From contig NZ_CP117879.1 of NCBI RefSeq assembly GCF_028736155.1, forward strand, positions 3,038,001 through 3,102,000: 64,000 bases of DNA, given 5' to 3'. Source of the DNA: Flavobacterium sp. KACC 22763 (GTDB taxonomy: Bacteria; Bacteroidota; Bacteroidia; Flavobacteriales; Flavobacteriaceae). Shown here one piece after another: positions 1 through 8,247 of the stretch. Under the pieces are notes generated by a model that did no database searches, had not been told where the DNA came from, and saw only the letters and a program-made list of their open reading frames with translations. How positions within the stretch are numbered: the first letter of the stretch is position 1; each line of letters opens with the position of its first letter. The translations under genes were made by a program, and so were the position numbers.

Positions 1-30
1 TGATATAAATATAAAATCCGTAAAATTGAT

Positions 31-69
31 AACCCGACATTTTAAAAATCTGTCGGGTTATTTTTTTTG
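31..69. terminator. Intrinsic terminator upstream of glpD
   Basis: A 9-bp perfect stem (31-39 with 51-59, AACCCGACA/TGTCGGGTT) is followed by a run of eight T at 61-68. It most likely ends a plus-strand gene lying left of the window. Confidence 0.85.
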
Positions 70-80
70 ATCTAGCAAAT

Positions 81-107
81 CAAACTTGAAACCTGAAACC
101 TGAAACT
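81..107. repeat. GAAACCTGAAAC-type intergenic repeat
   Basis: Two tandem copies of GAAACCT lie in a stretch rich in GAAAC. The same words recur at 6952-6999, 8170-8200 and 9728-9800, so this is one copy of a dispersed intergenic repeat family. Confidence 0.6.
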
Positions 108-175
108 TTTTTCTTCATCAATTTTTAATTTCATTTCGTTAAGTTTGCTTTAAACAAAAAAAGTCCCATACATAT

Positions 176-1753
176 ATGAACCGCTCCACGCAATTAACCA
201 AACTACAAAATACTGAAAATTGGGATGTAATAATAATTGGCGGAGGTGCAAGCGGTCTTGGGACGGCAGTTGACGCAGCAAGTCGCGGTTACAAAACCAT
301 TTTATTTGAAGCCGTAGATTTTGCAAAAGGAACTTCAAGCCGAAGCACCAAATTGGTTCATGGCGGTGTACGTTATTTGGCTCAAGGTGATGTGCATTTA
401 GTTAGAGAAGCATTAAAAGAACGAGGCTTATTAGCACAAAACGCGGCTCATTTAGTCAAAAATCAATCGTTTATAATTCCAAACTATCATTTACTGACCG
501 GTTATTTTTATACGATCGGATTAAAAATTTACGATTTATTATCAGGCTTTTTAAGTTTAGGAAGTTCCAAATATCTTTCAAAAAATAAAACTATTGAAAT
601 GCTTCCAAACGTCGAGGAAAAAGATTTGGTCAATGGCGTTATTTATCATGACGGTCAATTTGATGATTCTCGTCTAGCCATCAATCTTGCTCAAACCGCT
701 GTAGAAAACGGAGCTTGTCTTTTAAATTATACAAAAGTTACCAATTTATTGAAAGACGACAAAAATCAAATTATTGGAGTTCAGGTTCAAGATCAAGAAA
801 GCGGAATTAAATATGATATAAAAGGTTCTGTGGTAATAAATGCAACAGGAGTTTTTACAAACGCCATCATGAAATTAAATGATAAAGTTTATAAAAAATA
901 TATTGTCCCAAGTCAGGGAATTCATTTGGTTCTAGACAAATCTTTTCTTCCAGGCGAAAATGCTTTAATGATTCCGAAAACAAAAGACGGAAGAGTTTTA
1001 TTTGCTGTTCCGTGGCATAACCGAATTGTAGTTGGAACAACTGATACTTTAATAAAGAAACAAAGTTTAGAACCTATCGCTTTAGAAAGCGAAATTCAGT
1101 TTGTTTTGGAAACTGCGCAAAGGTTCTTGGCAAAAAAGCCCGAAAGAAAAGATGTATTATCTGTTTTTGCAGGATTGCGTCCGTTGGCTGCGCCGAAAGA
1201 AGAAGGCAAAAGCACTAAAGAAGTTTCTAGAAGCCATAAAATTATAGTTTCAGAAACGGGTCTTATTACCATTACTGGAGGAAAATGGACAACATACAGA
1301 AAAATTGCGGAGGATATTATTGATAAAGCTATCAAAACTGGCAAATTAGAAAAGAAAGAATGCAGTACGGAACATCTTTCAATTCATGGAAATCAACCAA
1401 CGAATTCTTTAGATAGGGAAAATCACCTATATATATATGGTACTGATATTCCAAAAATAATAGAATTACTGGAAAGCGAACCTGAGCTAAAAGAAAAGCT
1501 GCATCCTAATCACGAATTTACAATGGCAGAAGTTGTTTGGGCAGTTCGTTACGAAATGGCACGAACTGTAGACGATATTTTAGCCAGAAGAGTTCGTTTA
1601 TTATTCTTAGATGCCAGAGCTGCAATTGAAGTTTCGGAGAAAACAGCAAGAGTAATTGCCAAAGAATTAGGACATGATGAAGCTTGGATAAACTCAGAAA
1701 TTGCCAATTTTAAGCAAATTGCAAAAGGTTTTCTACTGTCTGAATTCCGATAA
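176..1753 (+). CDS. glpD: Glycerol-3-phosphate dehydrogenase, FAD-dependent
   Basis: This 525-residue flavoprotein is expected to oxidise sn-glycerol 3-phosphate to dihydroxyacetone phosphate and pass electrons to the quinone pool at the inner membrane. The N-terminus carries the dinucleotide-binding motif GGGASGLG (residues 22-29). It is followed by the GlpD-type stretch with TSSRSTKLVHGGVRYL, and the C-terminal region has the family's ARRVRLLFLDARAA segment. Length fits the bacterial GlpD family. The ATG at 176 starts just before the FAD fold, so little upstream coding sequence is missing. No glpK or glpF lies beside it, so it appears to be transcribed alone, although the upstream neighbour is outside the window. 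Family assignment is firm; membrane location is from family knowledge. Confidence 0.95.
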   Translation: MNRSTQLTKLQNTENWDVIIIGGGASGLGTAVDAASRGYKTILFEAVDFAKGTSSRSTKLVHGGVRYLAQGDVHLVREALKERGLLAQNAAHLVKNQSFIIPNYHLLTGYFYTIGLKIYDLLSGFLSLGSSKYLSKNKTIEMLPNVEEKDLVNGVIYHDGQFDDSRLAINLAQTAVENGACLLNYTKVTNLLKDDKNQIIGVQVQDQESGIKYDIKGSVVINATGVFTNAIMKLNDKVYKKYIVPSQGIHLVLDKSFLPGENALMIPKTKDGRVLFAVPWHNRIVVGTTDTLIKKQSLEPIALESEIQFVLETAQRFLAKKPERKDVLSVFAGLRPLAAPKEEGKSTKEVSRSHKIIVSETGLITITGGKWTTYRKIAEDIIDKAIKTGKLEKKECSTEHLSIHGNQPTNSLDRENHLYIYGTDIPKIIELLESEPELKEKLHPNHEFTMAEVVWAVRYEMARTVDDILARRVRLLFLDARAAIEVSEKTARVIAKELGHDEAWINSEIANFKQIAKGFLLSEFR

Positions 1754-1983
1754 ATCGGAAAAATAGCTGATTATGAGAATCTTTTAGCTTAAAGTTATCT
1801 TACAAAAAATCAATTGCTAAATATTTTAAAATTAAAAATCGTCTTGATATTAAAAAATCATTAATTAACAACATATCAATACGTTACACCAAAAATTATT
1901 TTAATTTTATTCTCTAAAAAAACATTCTTTTAGTTCTTGCAGAATGTGTATTTAAACATATTAACAAAAAATTAACACAACAC

Positions 1984-2027
1984 TTGTATATACAACTATT
2001 AAAAGTTATACATTTGTATATACAAAT
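1984..2027 (+). promoter_or_regulatory. MarR promoter with two palindromic operators
   Basis: Two copies of the palindrome TTGTATATACAA lie at 1984-1995 and 2014-2025. The second extends to a 16-bp perfect palindrome at 2012-2027. Their centres are 30 bp apart, about three helical turns. A TAnnTTTG -7 box (TACATTTG, 2009-2016) overlaps the second palindrome, and the TTG of the first (1984-1986) lies at a workable -33 distance (22-bp gap). The regulator gene starts at 2043, so autorepression by occlusion of both promoter elements is the natural reading. This is inferred from position and symmetry. Confidence 0.75.
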
Positions 2028-2042
2028 TATACACTTACGACT

Positions 2043-2501
2043 ATGACAATTGAAGAGGTTATTAAGAGTACGGTTAAGATGGATAATGCGAAAAAAGTTA
2101 TTCTGAATATCATGTACACGCAAAATGTGATTCAGGATCATTTCAACGAGTTGATCAAACCGTATGATTTATCTGGAGAACAGTACAATGTGTTGCGTAT
2201 ATTAAGAGGACAAAAAGGAAAGCCTGCTAATATGTGCGTGATACAAGAGCGAATGCTTGCTAAAACAAGCAACACAACACGTTTGGTAGACAAATTATTA
2301 TTGAAAGATTTTGTTACACGGAATGTCTGTCCGAATAATCGAAGAAAAATTGAAGTTTCGATTACACAAAAAGGATTAGACGTTTTAAAAGAATTAGATC
2401 CGAAAGTAGATGAACACGAACAAACGTTTGCAAACAATTTAAAACCAGAAGAATTAGTTTTCTTAAACCAACTATTAGAAAAATATAGAACCAACAAATA
2501 A
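2043..2501 (+). CDS. MarR-family transcriptional regulator
   Basis: A 152-residue winged-helix protein. The MarR core is visible as a helix-turn-helix around residues 60-90 and a wing with NNRRKIEVSIT (98-108), flanked by dimerisation helices at both ends. Cys65 and Cys96 are the only cysteines and could sense oxidants or electrophiles, but this is speculation. It is the first gene of a short plus-strand run. The nitroreductase begins 13 bp after its stop and a YceI protein follows, which suggests control of a redox or quinone-stress response. Twin palindromes in its own promoter support autoregulation. The ATG at 2043 is the only sensible start, since the operator ends 16 bp upstream. Confidence 0.9.
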   Translation: MTIEEVIKSTVKMDNAKKVILNIMYTQNVIQDHFNELIKPYDLSGEQYNVLRILRGQKGKPANMCVIQERMLAKTSNTTRLVDKLLLKDFVTRNVCPNNRRKIEVSITQKGLDVLKELDPKVDEHEQTFANNLKPEELVFLNQLLEKYRTNK

Positions 2502-2514
2502 AATAATAAAAACT

Positions 2515-3147
2515 ATGAGCAATTTTTTAGCAAATCAAAATTGGCGATACGCAACTAAACAGTTTGATGCATCAAAAAAGATATCAGATGCTGATTTCAA
2601 TACACTAAAAGAAGCAGTTAGATTAAGTGCTTCTTCATACGGATTACAACCTTATAAAGTAGTTATTGTTGAAAATCCAGAATTAAGAGAAAAATTAAAA
2701 GGTGCAGCTTGGGGACAAACTCAAATTACAGACGCTTCTCACCTATTCATTTTTGCAAACGACTTAAGCCTTGATGCAGGTTCTGTTGACAAATATATCA
2801 GCAACATCAGCGAAGTAAGAGGTGTTCCAGTTGATGCTTTAGGCGGATTCAGCGATATGATGAAAAATGTAATTTCAAACTTATCTGAAGATGCAAAACA
2901 CATATGGACTGCAAAACAGACTTACTTAGCTTTAGGAAACTTATTAAATGCAGCGGCTGAATTAAAAATTGACGCAACACCAATGGAAGGTTTCAATGCT
3001 GCTCAATTTAATGAAATTTTAGGTTTCGATAAATTAGGTTTAAACGCTTCAGTTATTGCAACTGTTGGTTACAGACATGATGACGACAAATCTCAACACC
3101 AGAAAAAAGTTAGAAAATCACACGAGGAATTATTTATCACACTATAA
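2515..3147 (+). CDS. NAD(P)H-dependent nitroreductase-family oxidoreductase
   Basis: A 210-residue flavin (FMN) reductase of the NfsB/YdgI-like nitroreductase superfamily, expected to be a cytosolic homodimer. The N-terminal RYATKQFD and LSASSYGLQPYKV segments correspond to the usual FMN phosphate-binding and ribityl-binding parts. The C-terminal IATVGYRHDDD resembles the family's final strand. Physiological substrates in this family are usually quinones or nitroaromatics, and nothing here identifies one. It lies 13 bp after the MarR gene, so the pair is probably co-transcribed and MarR-controlled. Confidence 0.88.
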   Translation: MSNFLANQNWRYATKQFDASKKISDADFNTLKEAVRLSASSYGLQPYKVVIVENPELREKLKGAAWGQTQITDASHLFIFANDLSLDAGSVDKYISNISEVRGVPVDALGGFSDMMKNVISNLSEDAKHIWTAKQTYLALGNLLNAAAELKIDATPMEGFNAAQFNEILGFDKLGLNASVIATVGYRHDDDKSQHQKKVRKSHEELFITL

Positions 3148-3184
3148 TTATTTATTAATCAAATTCAAATTTAATTTTAAAAAC

Positions 3185-3751
3185 ATGAAAAATTTAAAAA
3201 CTATTGCAATAGCATTATTCGTAGCAGCAGCTGGAATCTCAGTAAACGCTCAAACTAAAAAAATCGACGTAAAAGCTTCTACTATTAAATGGGTAGGTAA
3301 AAAAGTAACTGGAGAGCACTCAGGAACTGTAAACTTCAAAGAAGGAGCTGTTATTTTCAAAGGAAAAAAATTAGCTGGTGGTAACTTTACAGTTGACATG
3401 ACTTCATTAACTTCTACAGATTTAACTGGAGAATACCAAGGTAAATTAAACGGTCACTTAAAAGCTGACGATTTCTTTGGAACTGAAAAATTCCCTACTT
3501 CAAAATTAGTTTTCAAAACTATCGGAGCTAAATCTACTGACGTTTACACTGTAACTGCAGATTTAACTATTAAAGGAATCACTAAACCAGTAACTTTTGA
3601 TATTACTGTAAAAGGAAACACTGCTACAACTGCTTTCAAAGTTGACAGAACTAAATACGATATTAAATACGGTTCAGGTAGTTTCTTCGAAGGTTTAGGA
3701 GATAAAACTATCAACGACGAATTTGAATTGGCTGTAGCTTTAAAATTCTAA
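3185..3751 (+). CDS. YceI-family periplasmic lipid-binding-like protein
   Basis: A 188-residue secreted protein with a typical signal peptide (positively charged start, hydrophobic core, cleavage after VNAQ near residue 20). The rest is a YceI-type lipocalin-like beta barrel, with the recognisable ASTIKWVGKKVTGEHSGTV opening and the repeated strand pattern. Relatives bind isoprenoid or amphiphilic molecules. The ligand here is unknown. The ATG at 3185 is chosen because a longer reading frame from 3056 would put 43 charged residues before the signal peptide and overlap the upstream gene. It lies 37 bp after the nitroreductase and ends at a strong terminator, so it is probably the last gene of the MarR operon. 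Confidence 0.9.
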   Translation: MKNLKTIAIALFVAAAGISVNAQTKKIDVKASTIKWVGKKVTGEHSGTVNFKEGAVIFKGKKLAGGNFTVDMTSLTSTDLTGEYQGKLNGHLKADDFFGTEKFPTSKLVFKTIGAKSTDVYTVTADLTIKGITKPVTFDITVKGNTATTAFKVDRTKYDIKYGSGSFFEGLGDKTINDEFELAVALKF

Positions 3752-3783
3752 TATTTCAAGCCTTACTAGTTCAGAAATACAAT

Positions 3784-3820
3784 AAACCCCAGCAGTTTTT
3801 ACTGTTGGGGTTTATTTTTT
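3784..3820 (+). terminator. Terminator after the YceI gene
   Basis: A 13-bp stem with one G-U pair (3784-3796 with 3801-3813) is followed by a T-rich tract. It closes the MarR-nitroreductase-YceI unit. Confidence 0.9.
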
Positions 3821-3956
3821 TTAAACTTTTCAAAAACTTAACGTTCTTAATAATATAGTAACTCTTTCGTAATAAGTATCAGGACTTTGATTAACATACG
3901 GCTTCTATTTTTGGGACAATTAAAAAAATCAAAAACTAGAAATTAAAATCATAGTT

Positions 3957-5237
3957 ATGAAAACAAAATTACATATTGCATGCATAACCTTCATTATCAG
4001 CTTTTTTGCACAGGCTCAGCAACAGCCAAAAGGAATCATTGGTTCTTCAAACTGGATGACTAACTGGACAAACTTTAAGCCTGCTGCAAATGACTACGGT
4101 GAAGCTACTAATATAATTGCAGGAACAATTGACAAAGACACTCGATTAGTAAAACGTAATATTTATCATTTAGTTGGTGTTGTGTATGTTACCAATAATG
4201 CAACTCTAACGATCGAGCCAGGAACGGTTATAAGAGGTGATGATAAAACCTGTGGAACTCTTGTAATTACAAACGGATCAAAAATTGTAGCTGAAGGACT
4301 AGAAACTGATCCAATTGTTTTTACATCTGAAAATGAAATAAATAACAGAAAACCTGGCGACTGGGGCGGAATTATTATTTTAGGAAAAGCTCCTATAAAC
4401 TCTCTAGGAGGAATTCACACTTTACCTTTTGATTTAGATCCGACTTTAAATCATTATGGAGGCCAAGATCCAGAAGATAATTCAGGAATCATGAAATATG
4501 TGAGAATCGAATATGCTGGTAGAAAATTAAGTGCATCGAAAGAATTAAACGGTCTTTCTCTTGCTGGTGTTGGAAGAAAAACAACGGTTAGCCACGTTCA
4601 AATCAGTTATTCAAATGATGATTCTTTTGAATGTTATGGTGGAGATTTGAATCTGAACAATTTAGTTTCGTATAGAACAACTGATGATGATTTTGATTTT
4701 ACGCAAGGTGCTCAAATTAATATCTCTAACAGTATTGCAATTCGTCATCCGTTTTCTTCAGATATTTCAGGTTCAAGATGTTTTGAGGTAGATTCTTATG
4801 AAAAAGTTGGCACAACAGATATGACCAAAAAAATGACCAAAATAAATGCAAGCAACATCACATTGGTTAACTTAGAAGAAAACAATCAAGGTTTGGTTAG
4901 AGAATCTGCTTACATTAAAGAAAATACCTTTTTCAATTTAACTAATAGTGTCGTTTCTGGGTTTGCTCCTTTTATTTTATTGGAAGGAAATATCGGAAAC
5001 GGTGAAGCCAATCTATCAAAAATTACTCTTAAAAACGTTGTGGCAAATAATTGCCAAGGTGAAATTGAAAGCGAATCTGGAAGCAATATTCCAGGTATAA
5101 AAAGCTATTATGGAAACCCAGCTTATGGCATAGAATATACAAAAATGAAACTTAATGAGTTATTTGCAATACCAAATATCAAAGGGAATCCAGATTTTAG
5201 ATTAAACGTAAACAATACGATAGCAAGTGGAAACTAA
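3957..5237 (+). CDS. Secreted beta-helix-like surface protein, function unknown
   Basis: A 426-residue exported protein with a signal peptide (about residues 1-20, ending FAQAQ). The body has the repeating short-strand pattern of right-handed parallel beta-helix proteins, with phrases such as NATLTIEPGTVIRGDDK, NGSKIVAEG and KPGDWGGIIILGKAP. These are typical of Bacteroidota cell-surface proteins annotated as 'T9SS-associated' or 'multidrug transporter' by transfer. I see no type A or type B sorting domain at its end, so it may be periplasmic or held at the surface in another way. It stands alone between the YceI terminator and the trp leader. Function is not recognisable. Confidence 0.75.
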   Translation: MKTKLHIACITFIISFFAQAQQQPKGIIGSSNWMTNWTNFKPAANDYGEATNIIAGTIDKDTRLVKRNIYHLVGVVYVTNNATLTIEPGTVIRGDDKTCGTLVITNGSKIVAEGLETDPIVFTSENEINNRKPGDWGGIIILGKAPINSLGGIHTLPFDLDPTLNHYGGQDPEDNSGIMKYVRIEYAGRKLSASKELNGLSLAGVGRKTTVSHVQISYSNDDSFECYGGDLNLNNLVSYRTTDDDFDFTQGAQINISNSIAIRHPFSSDISGSRCFEVDSYEKVGTTDMTKKMTKINASNITLVNLEENNQGLVRESAYIKENTFFNLTNSVVSGFAPFILLEGNIGNGEANLSKITLKNVVANNCQGEIESESGSNIPGIKSYYGNPAYGIEYTKMKLNELFAIPNIKGNPDFRLNVNNTIASGN

Positions 5238-5334
5238 GGAGTTATAGAAGCATTCGGAATCAAAATTTAACAAATTTTACAAATTCGAAAAGTTTTTTTT
5301 CAAATTTTATATACTCTAATTAAAATTACATTTA

Positions 5335-5342
5335 TATCTTTG
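5335..5342 (+). promoter_or_regulatory. -7 box of the trp operon promoter
   Basis: TATCTTTG matches the Bacteroidota TAnnTTTG -7 box and lies 18 bp before the leader peptide ATG. No clear -33 TTG is seen at the expected spacing. Confidence 0.65.
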
Positions 5343-5360
5343 TCACATCAAAATAAAGAA

Positions 5361-5417
5361 ATGAGAACAATTTTAAACAATACTTGGTGGTGGAGCAATT
5401 TACGTCAGACGTCGTGA
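5361..5417 (+). CDS. trp operon leader peptide (three consecutive Trp codons)
   Basis: An 18-codon reading frame too short for routine gene finders: M-R-T-I-L-N-N-T-W-W-W-S-N-L-R-Q-T-S then TGA. Three consecutive TGG codons at 5385-5393 are very unlikely by chance directly upstream of trpE. The frame sits between a -7 box (5335-5342) and an intrinsic terminator (5458-5490), the classic arrangement for ribosome-mediated attenuation. The stop codon at 5415-5417 lies inside the strand that would form the antiterminator. The peptide itself probably has no function beyond sensing charged tRNA-Trp. Confidence 0.92.
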   Translation: MRTILNNTWWWSNLRQTS

Positions 5418-5490
5418 ACGAAGCTTCCTATGGTATTGTAAGAAATATAAAAATATAAAGGGCTTGTCATCACGACAAGCCCTTTTTTTT
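5411..5490 (+). promoter_or_regulatory. trp attenuator (terminator and competing antiterminator)
   Basis: Terminator: GGGCTTGTC (5460-5468) pairs with GACAAGCCC (5474-5482), loop of 5, followed by eight T. Antiterminator: 5411-5417 pairs perfectly with 5470-5476, continued by 5418-5419 with 5466-5467 and 5421-5424 with 5462-5465. That gives 13 pairs with two small bulges, mutually exclusive with the terminator. A ribosome stalled at the Trp codons leaves 5411-5424 free (operon on). A ribosome reaching the stop codon covers it (operon off). Pairing is seen in the sequence; the mechanism is inferred by analogy with known attenuators. Confidence 0.88.
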
Positions 5491-5536
5491 GATCAAAACC
5501 GAAATATAAATTAACAACACATAAAAACTATATATT

Positions 5537-6937
5537 TTGAAACCTTTTATTCTTAATACACATTACAAACAAATTCTGGCAGATACGGTTACGCCAGTAA
5601 GCATTTATTTCAAAATAAGAGATAAATTCCCAAACAGTTTATTATTGGAAAGTAGTGATTATCACGGAAATGACAATAGTTTCTCTTACATCTGCTGCAA
5701 TCCGATTGCTACTATAAAAATCGAAAATGAAGTTATCTCTAAAACTTTTCCTGATGGAACTTCAGAAAGAATCGCTATTGATGGTTCTACTAATATTCCT
5801 CAGGTAATTCAGGAATTTTCAAGTCAGTTTCAATCAGAGAAAAACGATTTTAAATTCATTAATAACGGTTTATTCGGATATATCTCTTACGATGCAGTTC
5901 GCTATTTTGAGAAAGTTTCAATTGCAAAAAAAGACAATGCCACTTCAATTCCCGATGTTTTTTATGCTGTTTATCAAAATATTATTGCAATCAATCACTT
6001 CAAAAATGAAGCATACATTTTCTGCCATAGCGTAGATAACAAAAATAATATTGCAGAAATCGAGCAATTGTTACAATCAAGAAATATTGCTTCTTATAAA
6101 TTCTCTAAAGAAGGGGAAGGTTTCTCTAACTTAACAGACGAAGAATTTAAAGCAAATGTAGCTTTAGCTAAAAAACACTGCTACCGCGGAGATGTTTTTC
6201 AATTAGTTCTTTCTCGTCGATTTACTCAAGGTTTTAAAGGAGACGAATTTAACGTATACAGAGCTTTAAGAAGCATCAACCCTTCTCCATATTTATTCTT
6301 TTTTGATTATGGCGATTTCAAAATATTTGGTTCTTCTCCAGAAGCACAAATTATCGTAAAAAATAGAAAAGCTGAAATTCATCCAATTGCCGGAACTTTC
6401 AAGAGAACTGGAAACGATGAGCGTGATGCACTTTTAGCAAAAGAACTTTCTGAAGATAAAAAAGAAAATAGCGAACACGTTATGCTAGTCGATTTGGCAA
6501 GAAATGATTTAAGCCGAAACGGACATGATGTAAATGTAGAAAAATACAGAGAAGTTCAGTTTTTCTCGCATGTAATTCACCTAGTTTCTAAAGTTACAGG
6601 ACATTTACACGATAAAGCGACAACTATGCAAGTCGTGGCGGATACTTTTCCTGCAGGAACTTTAAGCGGTGCTCCAAAACACAGAGCCATGCAGTTAATT
6701 GAAGAATGTGAAAAAACAAACCGTAATTTCTACGGAGGCGCAATCGGGGTTATGGACTTTGACGGAAACTTTAATCACGCGATTATGATTCGAACGTTTC
6801 TTTCTAAAAACCATCAATTGCACTGTCAAGCAGGAGCTGGAATCGTAGCAAGTTCTGATGAAGAAAGCGAAATGCAAGAAGTTTACAATAAATTAAGAGC
6901 ATTGAATACAGCCTTGGAAATGGCAGAAAACATTTAG
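5537..6937 (+). CDS. trpE: Anthranilate synthase component I
   Basis: This 466-residue enzyme converts chorismate and ammonia (from TrpG) to anthranilate, the first committed step of tryptophan synthesis. The N-terminal half carries LLESS (residues 36-40), the motif that in TrpE forms the tryptophan feedback site. The C-terminal half is the chorismate-binding fold, with GDVFQLVLSRRF, PIAGTFKRTG, EHVMLVDLARND and PAGTLSGAPKHRAM. Translation appears to start at TTG: an in-frame stop lies at 5522-5524 and there is no ATG before the conserved N-terminus. It is therefore regulated at two levels, attenuation upstream and probable feedback inhibition. Confidence 0.97.
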   Translation: MKPFILNTHYKQILADTVTPVSIYFKIRDKFPNSLLLESSDYHGNDNSFSYICCNPIATIKIENEVISKTFPDGTSERIAIDGSTNIPQVIQEFSSQFQSEKNDFKFINNGLFGYISYDAVRYFEKVSIAKKDNATSIPDVFYAVYQNIIAINHFKNEAYIFCHSVDNKNNIAEIEQLLQSRNIASYKFSKEGEGFSNLTDEEFKANVALAKKHCYRGDVFQLVLSRRFTQGFKGDEFNVYRALRSINPSPYLFFFDYGDFKIFGSSPEAQIIVKNRKAEIHPIAGTFKRTGNDERDALLAKELSEDKKENSEHVMLVDLARNDLSRNGHDVNVEKYREVQFFSHVIHLVSKVTGHLHDKATTMQVVADTFPAGTLSGAPKHRAMQLIEECEKTNRNFYGGAIGVMDFDGNFNHAIMIRTFLSKNHQLHCQAGAGIVASSDEESEMQEVYNKLRALNTALEMAENI

Positions 6938-6951
6938 TTTCAAGTTTTTTT

Positions 6952-6999
6952 AGTTTCAGGTTTCAAGTTATTGGAACGTGAAACTTAAAACCTGAAACC
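6952..6999. repeat. Inverted repeat of the TTTCAGGTTTCAAG family
   Basis: The left arm (6952-6969) is nearly the reverse complement of the right arm (about 6982-6999), so the transcript can form a long hairpin between trpE and the lipoprotein gene. There is no T-tract, so it is not an obvious terminator. Confidence 0.65.
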
Positions 7000-7044
7000 T
7001 GAAATTTTAAACAATTAAAAAACAAACTATAAAAACCACAAACT

Positions 7045-7488
7045 ATGAAAAAAGCAGTATCAATTTTAGTTTTAATCATTACCCTTAGTTCTTGCAATTC
7101 AGAAAAAAAACAAAACCCGATTGAAGGAACCTGGCGTCTTATATCAGCTGAAACCACTGAGAAAGATTCAACTTTTTCAACTTTCAATTCAAAAACAAAA
7201 ATGATTAAAATTATTAACGATACACATTTTGCTTTTTTTAATCATGATTTAAAGCACGGAAAAGATTCAACAGCAGCATTATTCTTTGGCGGAGGCGGAA
7301 AATATACTTTAAAAGACAGTGTTTACACAGAACATTTAGAGTTTTTCAACAACCGTGATTGGGAAGACAACAAATTTGAATTTGTGGTGAAAGTTCAAAA
7401 CGACACCTTAATTCAAAAGGGAATAGAAAAAGTAGAAAAATTAGGCGTAGATCGTGTTATCGTAGAAAAATACGTTCGAGAGAAATAA
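7045..7488 (+). CDS. Small lipoprotein of unknown function in the trp operon
   Basis: A 147-residue protein with a lipoprotein signal peptide (hydrophobic stretch then SSC, Cys17 as lipidation site). The mature part begins with PIEGTWRLISAET, a pattern shared with small lipocalin-like Bacteroidota proteins that form a compact beta barrel. Glycine-rich FFGGGGKYTL lies mid-sequence. It lies between trpE and trpG on the same strand, separated from each by repeat-bearing spacers of about 85-107 bp, so it is probably co-transcribed with the trp genes. No role in tryptophan synthesis is apparent. Function not recognised. Confidence 0.72.
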   Translation: MKKAVSILVLIITLSSCNSEKKQNPIEGTWRLISAETTEKDSTFSTFNSKTKMIKIINDTHFAFFNHDLKHGKDSTAALFFGGGGKYTLKDSVYTEHLEFFNNRDWEDNKFEFVVKVQNDTLIQKGIEKVEKLGVDRVIVEKYVREK

Positions 7489-7501
7489 AAAATTTAGTTG
7501 C

Positions 7502-7567
7502 CAGTCTCAGTCACAGTTTTCAGCAAAAAAACTTAGTAACTCAGAACCTTAGCAACTTAGAACCTTA
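7502..7567. repeat. CAGTCTCAG and CTTAG-type intergenic repeats before trpG
   Basis: The 5' part (7502-7517, CAGTCTCAGTCACAGT) recurs exactly at 8667-8682. The 3' part holds 8-bp-periodic CTTAG units, including an 18-bp word at 7541-7558 that recurs at 8217-8234 and, with one change, at 8705-8722. trpG starts 7 bp after this block. Confidence 0.7.
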
Positions 7568-7573
7568 AAAAAA

Positions 7574-8140
7574 ATGAAAAAGATTTTAGTTATAGACAAT
7601 TACGATAGTTTCACTTACAATTTAGTGCACTATTTAGAAGATTTAGATTGCGAAGTTACTGTTTACAGAAATGACGAATTTGATATTGAAGAAATTGCTG
7701 GTTTCGAGAAAATATTACTTTCTCCAGGACCTGGAATTCCAGATGAAGCAGGTTTGCTAAAAGCAGTAATCGAAAAATACAGTCCAACAAAAAGTATTCT
7801 TGGAGTTTGTTTAGGACAGCAGGCAATTGGAGAAGTTTTTGGCGGAACGCTTTCTAACCTTGACAAAGTGTATCACGGCGTTGCAACAAATGTAAAGACT
7901 TTAGTAGACGACGAAATTTTATTTGAAGGTTTAGGAAATGAATTCGAAGTTGGAAGATACCATTCTTGGGTTGTAGACAGTAATTTGCCAGAAGATTTAG
8001 AAGCCACTTCGGTAGACGAAAACGGACAAATCATGTCTTTACGTCACAAAAATTATGATGTAAGAGGTGTTCAGTTTCATCCAGAAAGCGTTTTGACACC
8101 AAATGGGAAAAGGATTTTAGAGAATTGGATTAAGAGTTAG
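7574..8140 (+). CDS. trpG: Anthranilate synthase component II (glutamine amidotransferase)
   Basis: A 188-residue class I glutamine amidotransferase that supplies ammonia to TrpE. Visible landmarks are the N-terminal IDNYDSFTYNLVHYL, the oxyanion segment LLSPGPGIPDEAG, the nucleophile motif GVCLGQQAIGE (Cys79) and the catalytic His-Glu pair in VQFHPESVLTP. Length is normal. In many bacteria trpE and trpG overlap or are fused. Here they are separated by a lipoprotein gene and two repeat blocks, which is unusual for two subunits needed in equal amounts. It could also serve p-aminobenzoate synthesis, as amphibolic TrpG/PabA proteins do. Confidence 0.96.
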   Translation: MKKILVIDNYDSFTYNLVHYLEDLDCEVTVYRNDEFDIEEIAGFEKILLSPGPGIPDEAGLLKAVIEKYSPTKSILGVCLGQQAIGEVFGGTLSNLDKVYHGVATNVKTLVDDEILFEGLGNEFEVGRYHSWVVDSNLPEDLEATSVDENGQIMSLRHKNYDVRGVQFHPESVLTPNGKRILENWIKS

Positions 8141-8149
8141 TGATCAGTT

Positions 8150-8234
8150 TTCAGAGTTTTAGTGTTCAGTCGCAGAAAACCTGAAACATTAAACTTGAAA
8201 CAAAAAACATAATATCTCAGAACCTTAGCAACTT
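8150..8234. repeat. Composite intergenic repeat between trpG and the GNAT gene
   Basis: TTTTCAG/GTTCAG words (8155-8175), a GAAACnTGAAAC segment (8178-8200) and a CTTAG-type block (8213-8234) are concatenated. The 18 bases at 8217-8234 are identical to 7541-7558. Confidence 0.65.
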
Positions 8235-8247
8235 GAAGCCATAAAAA

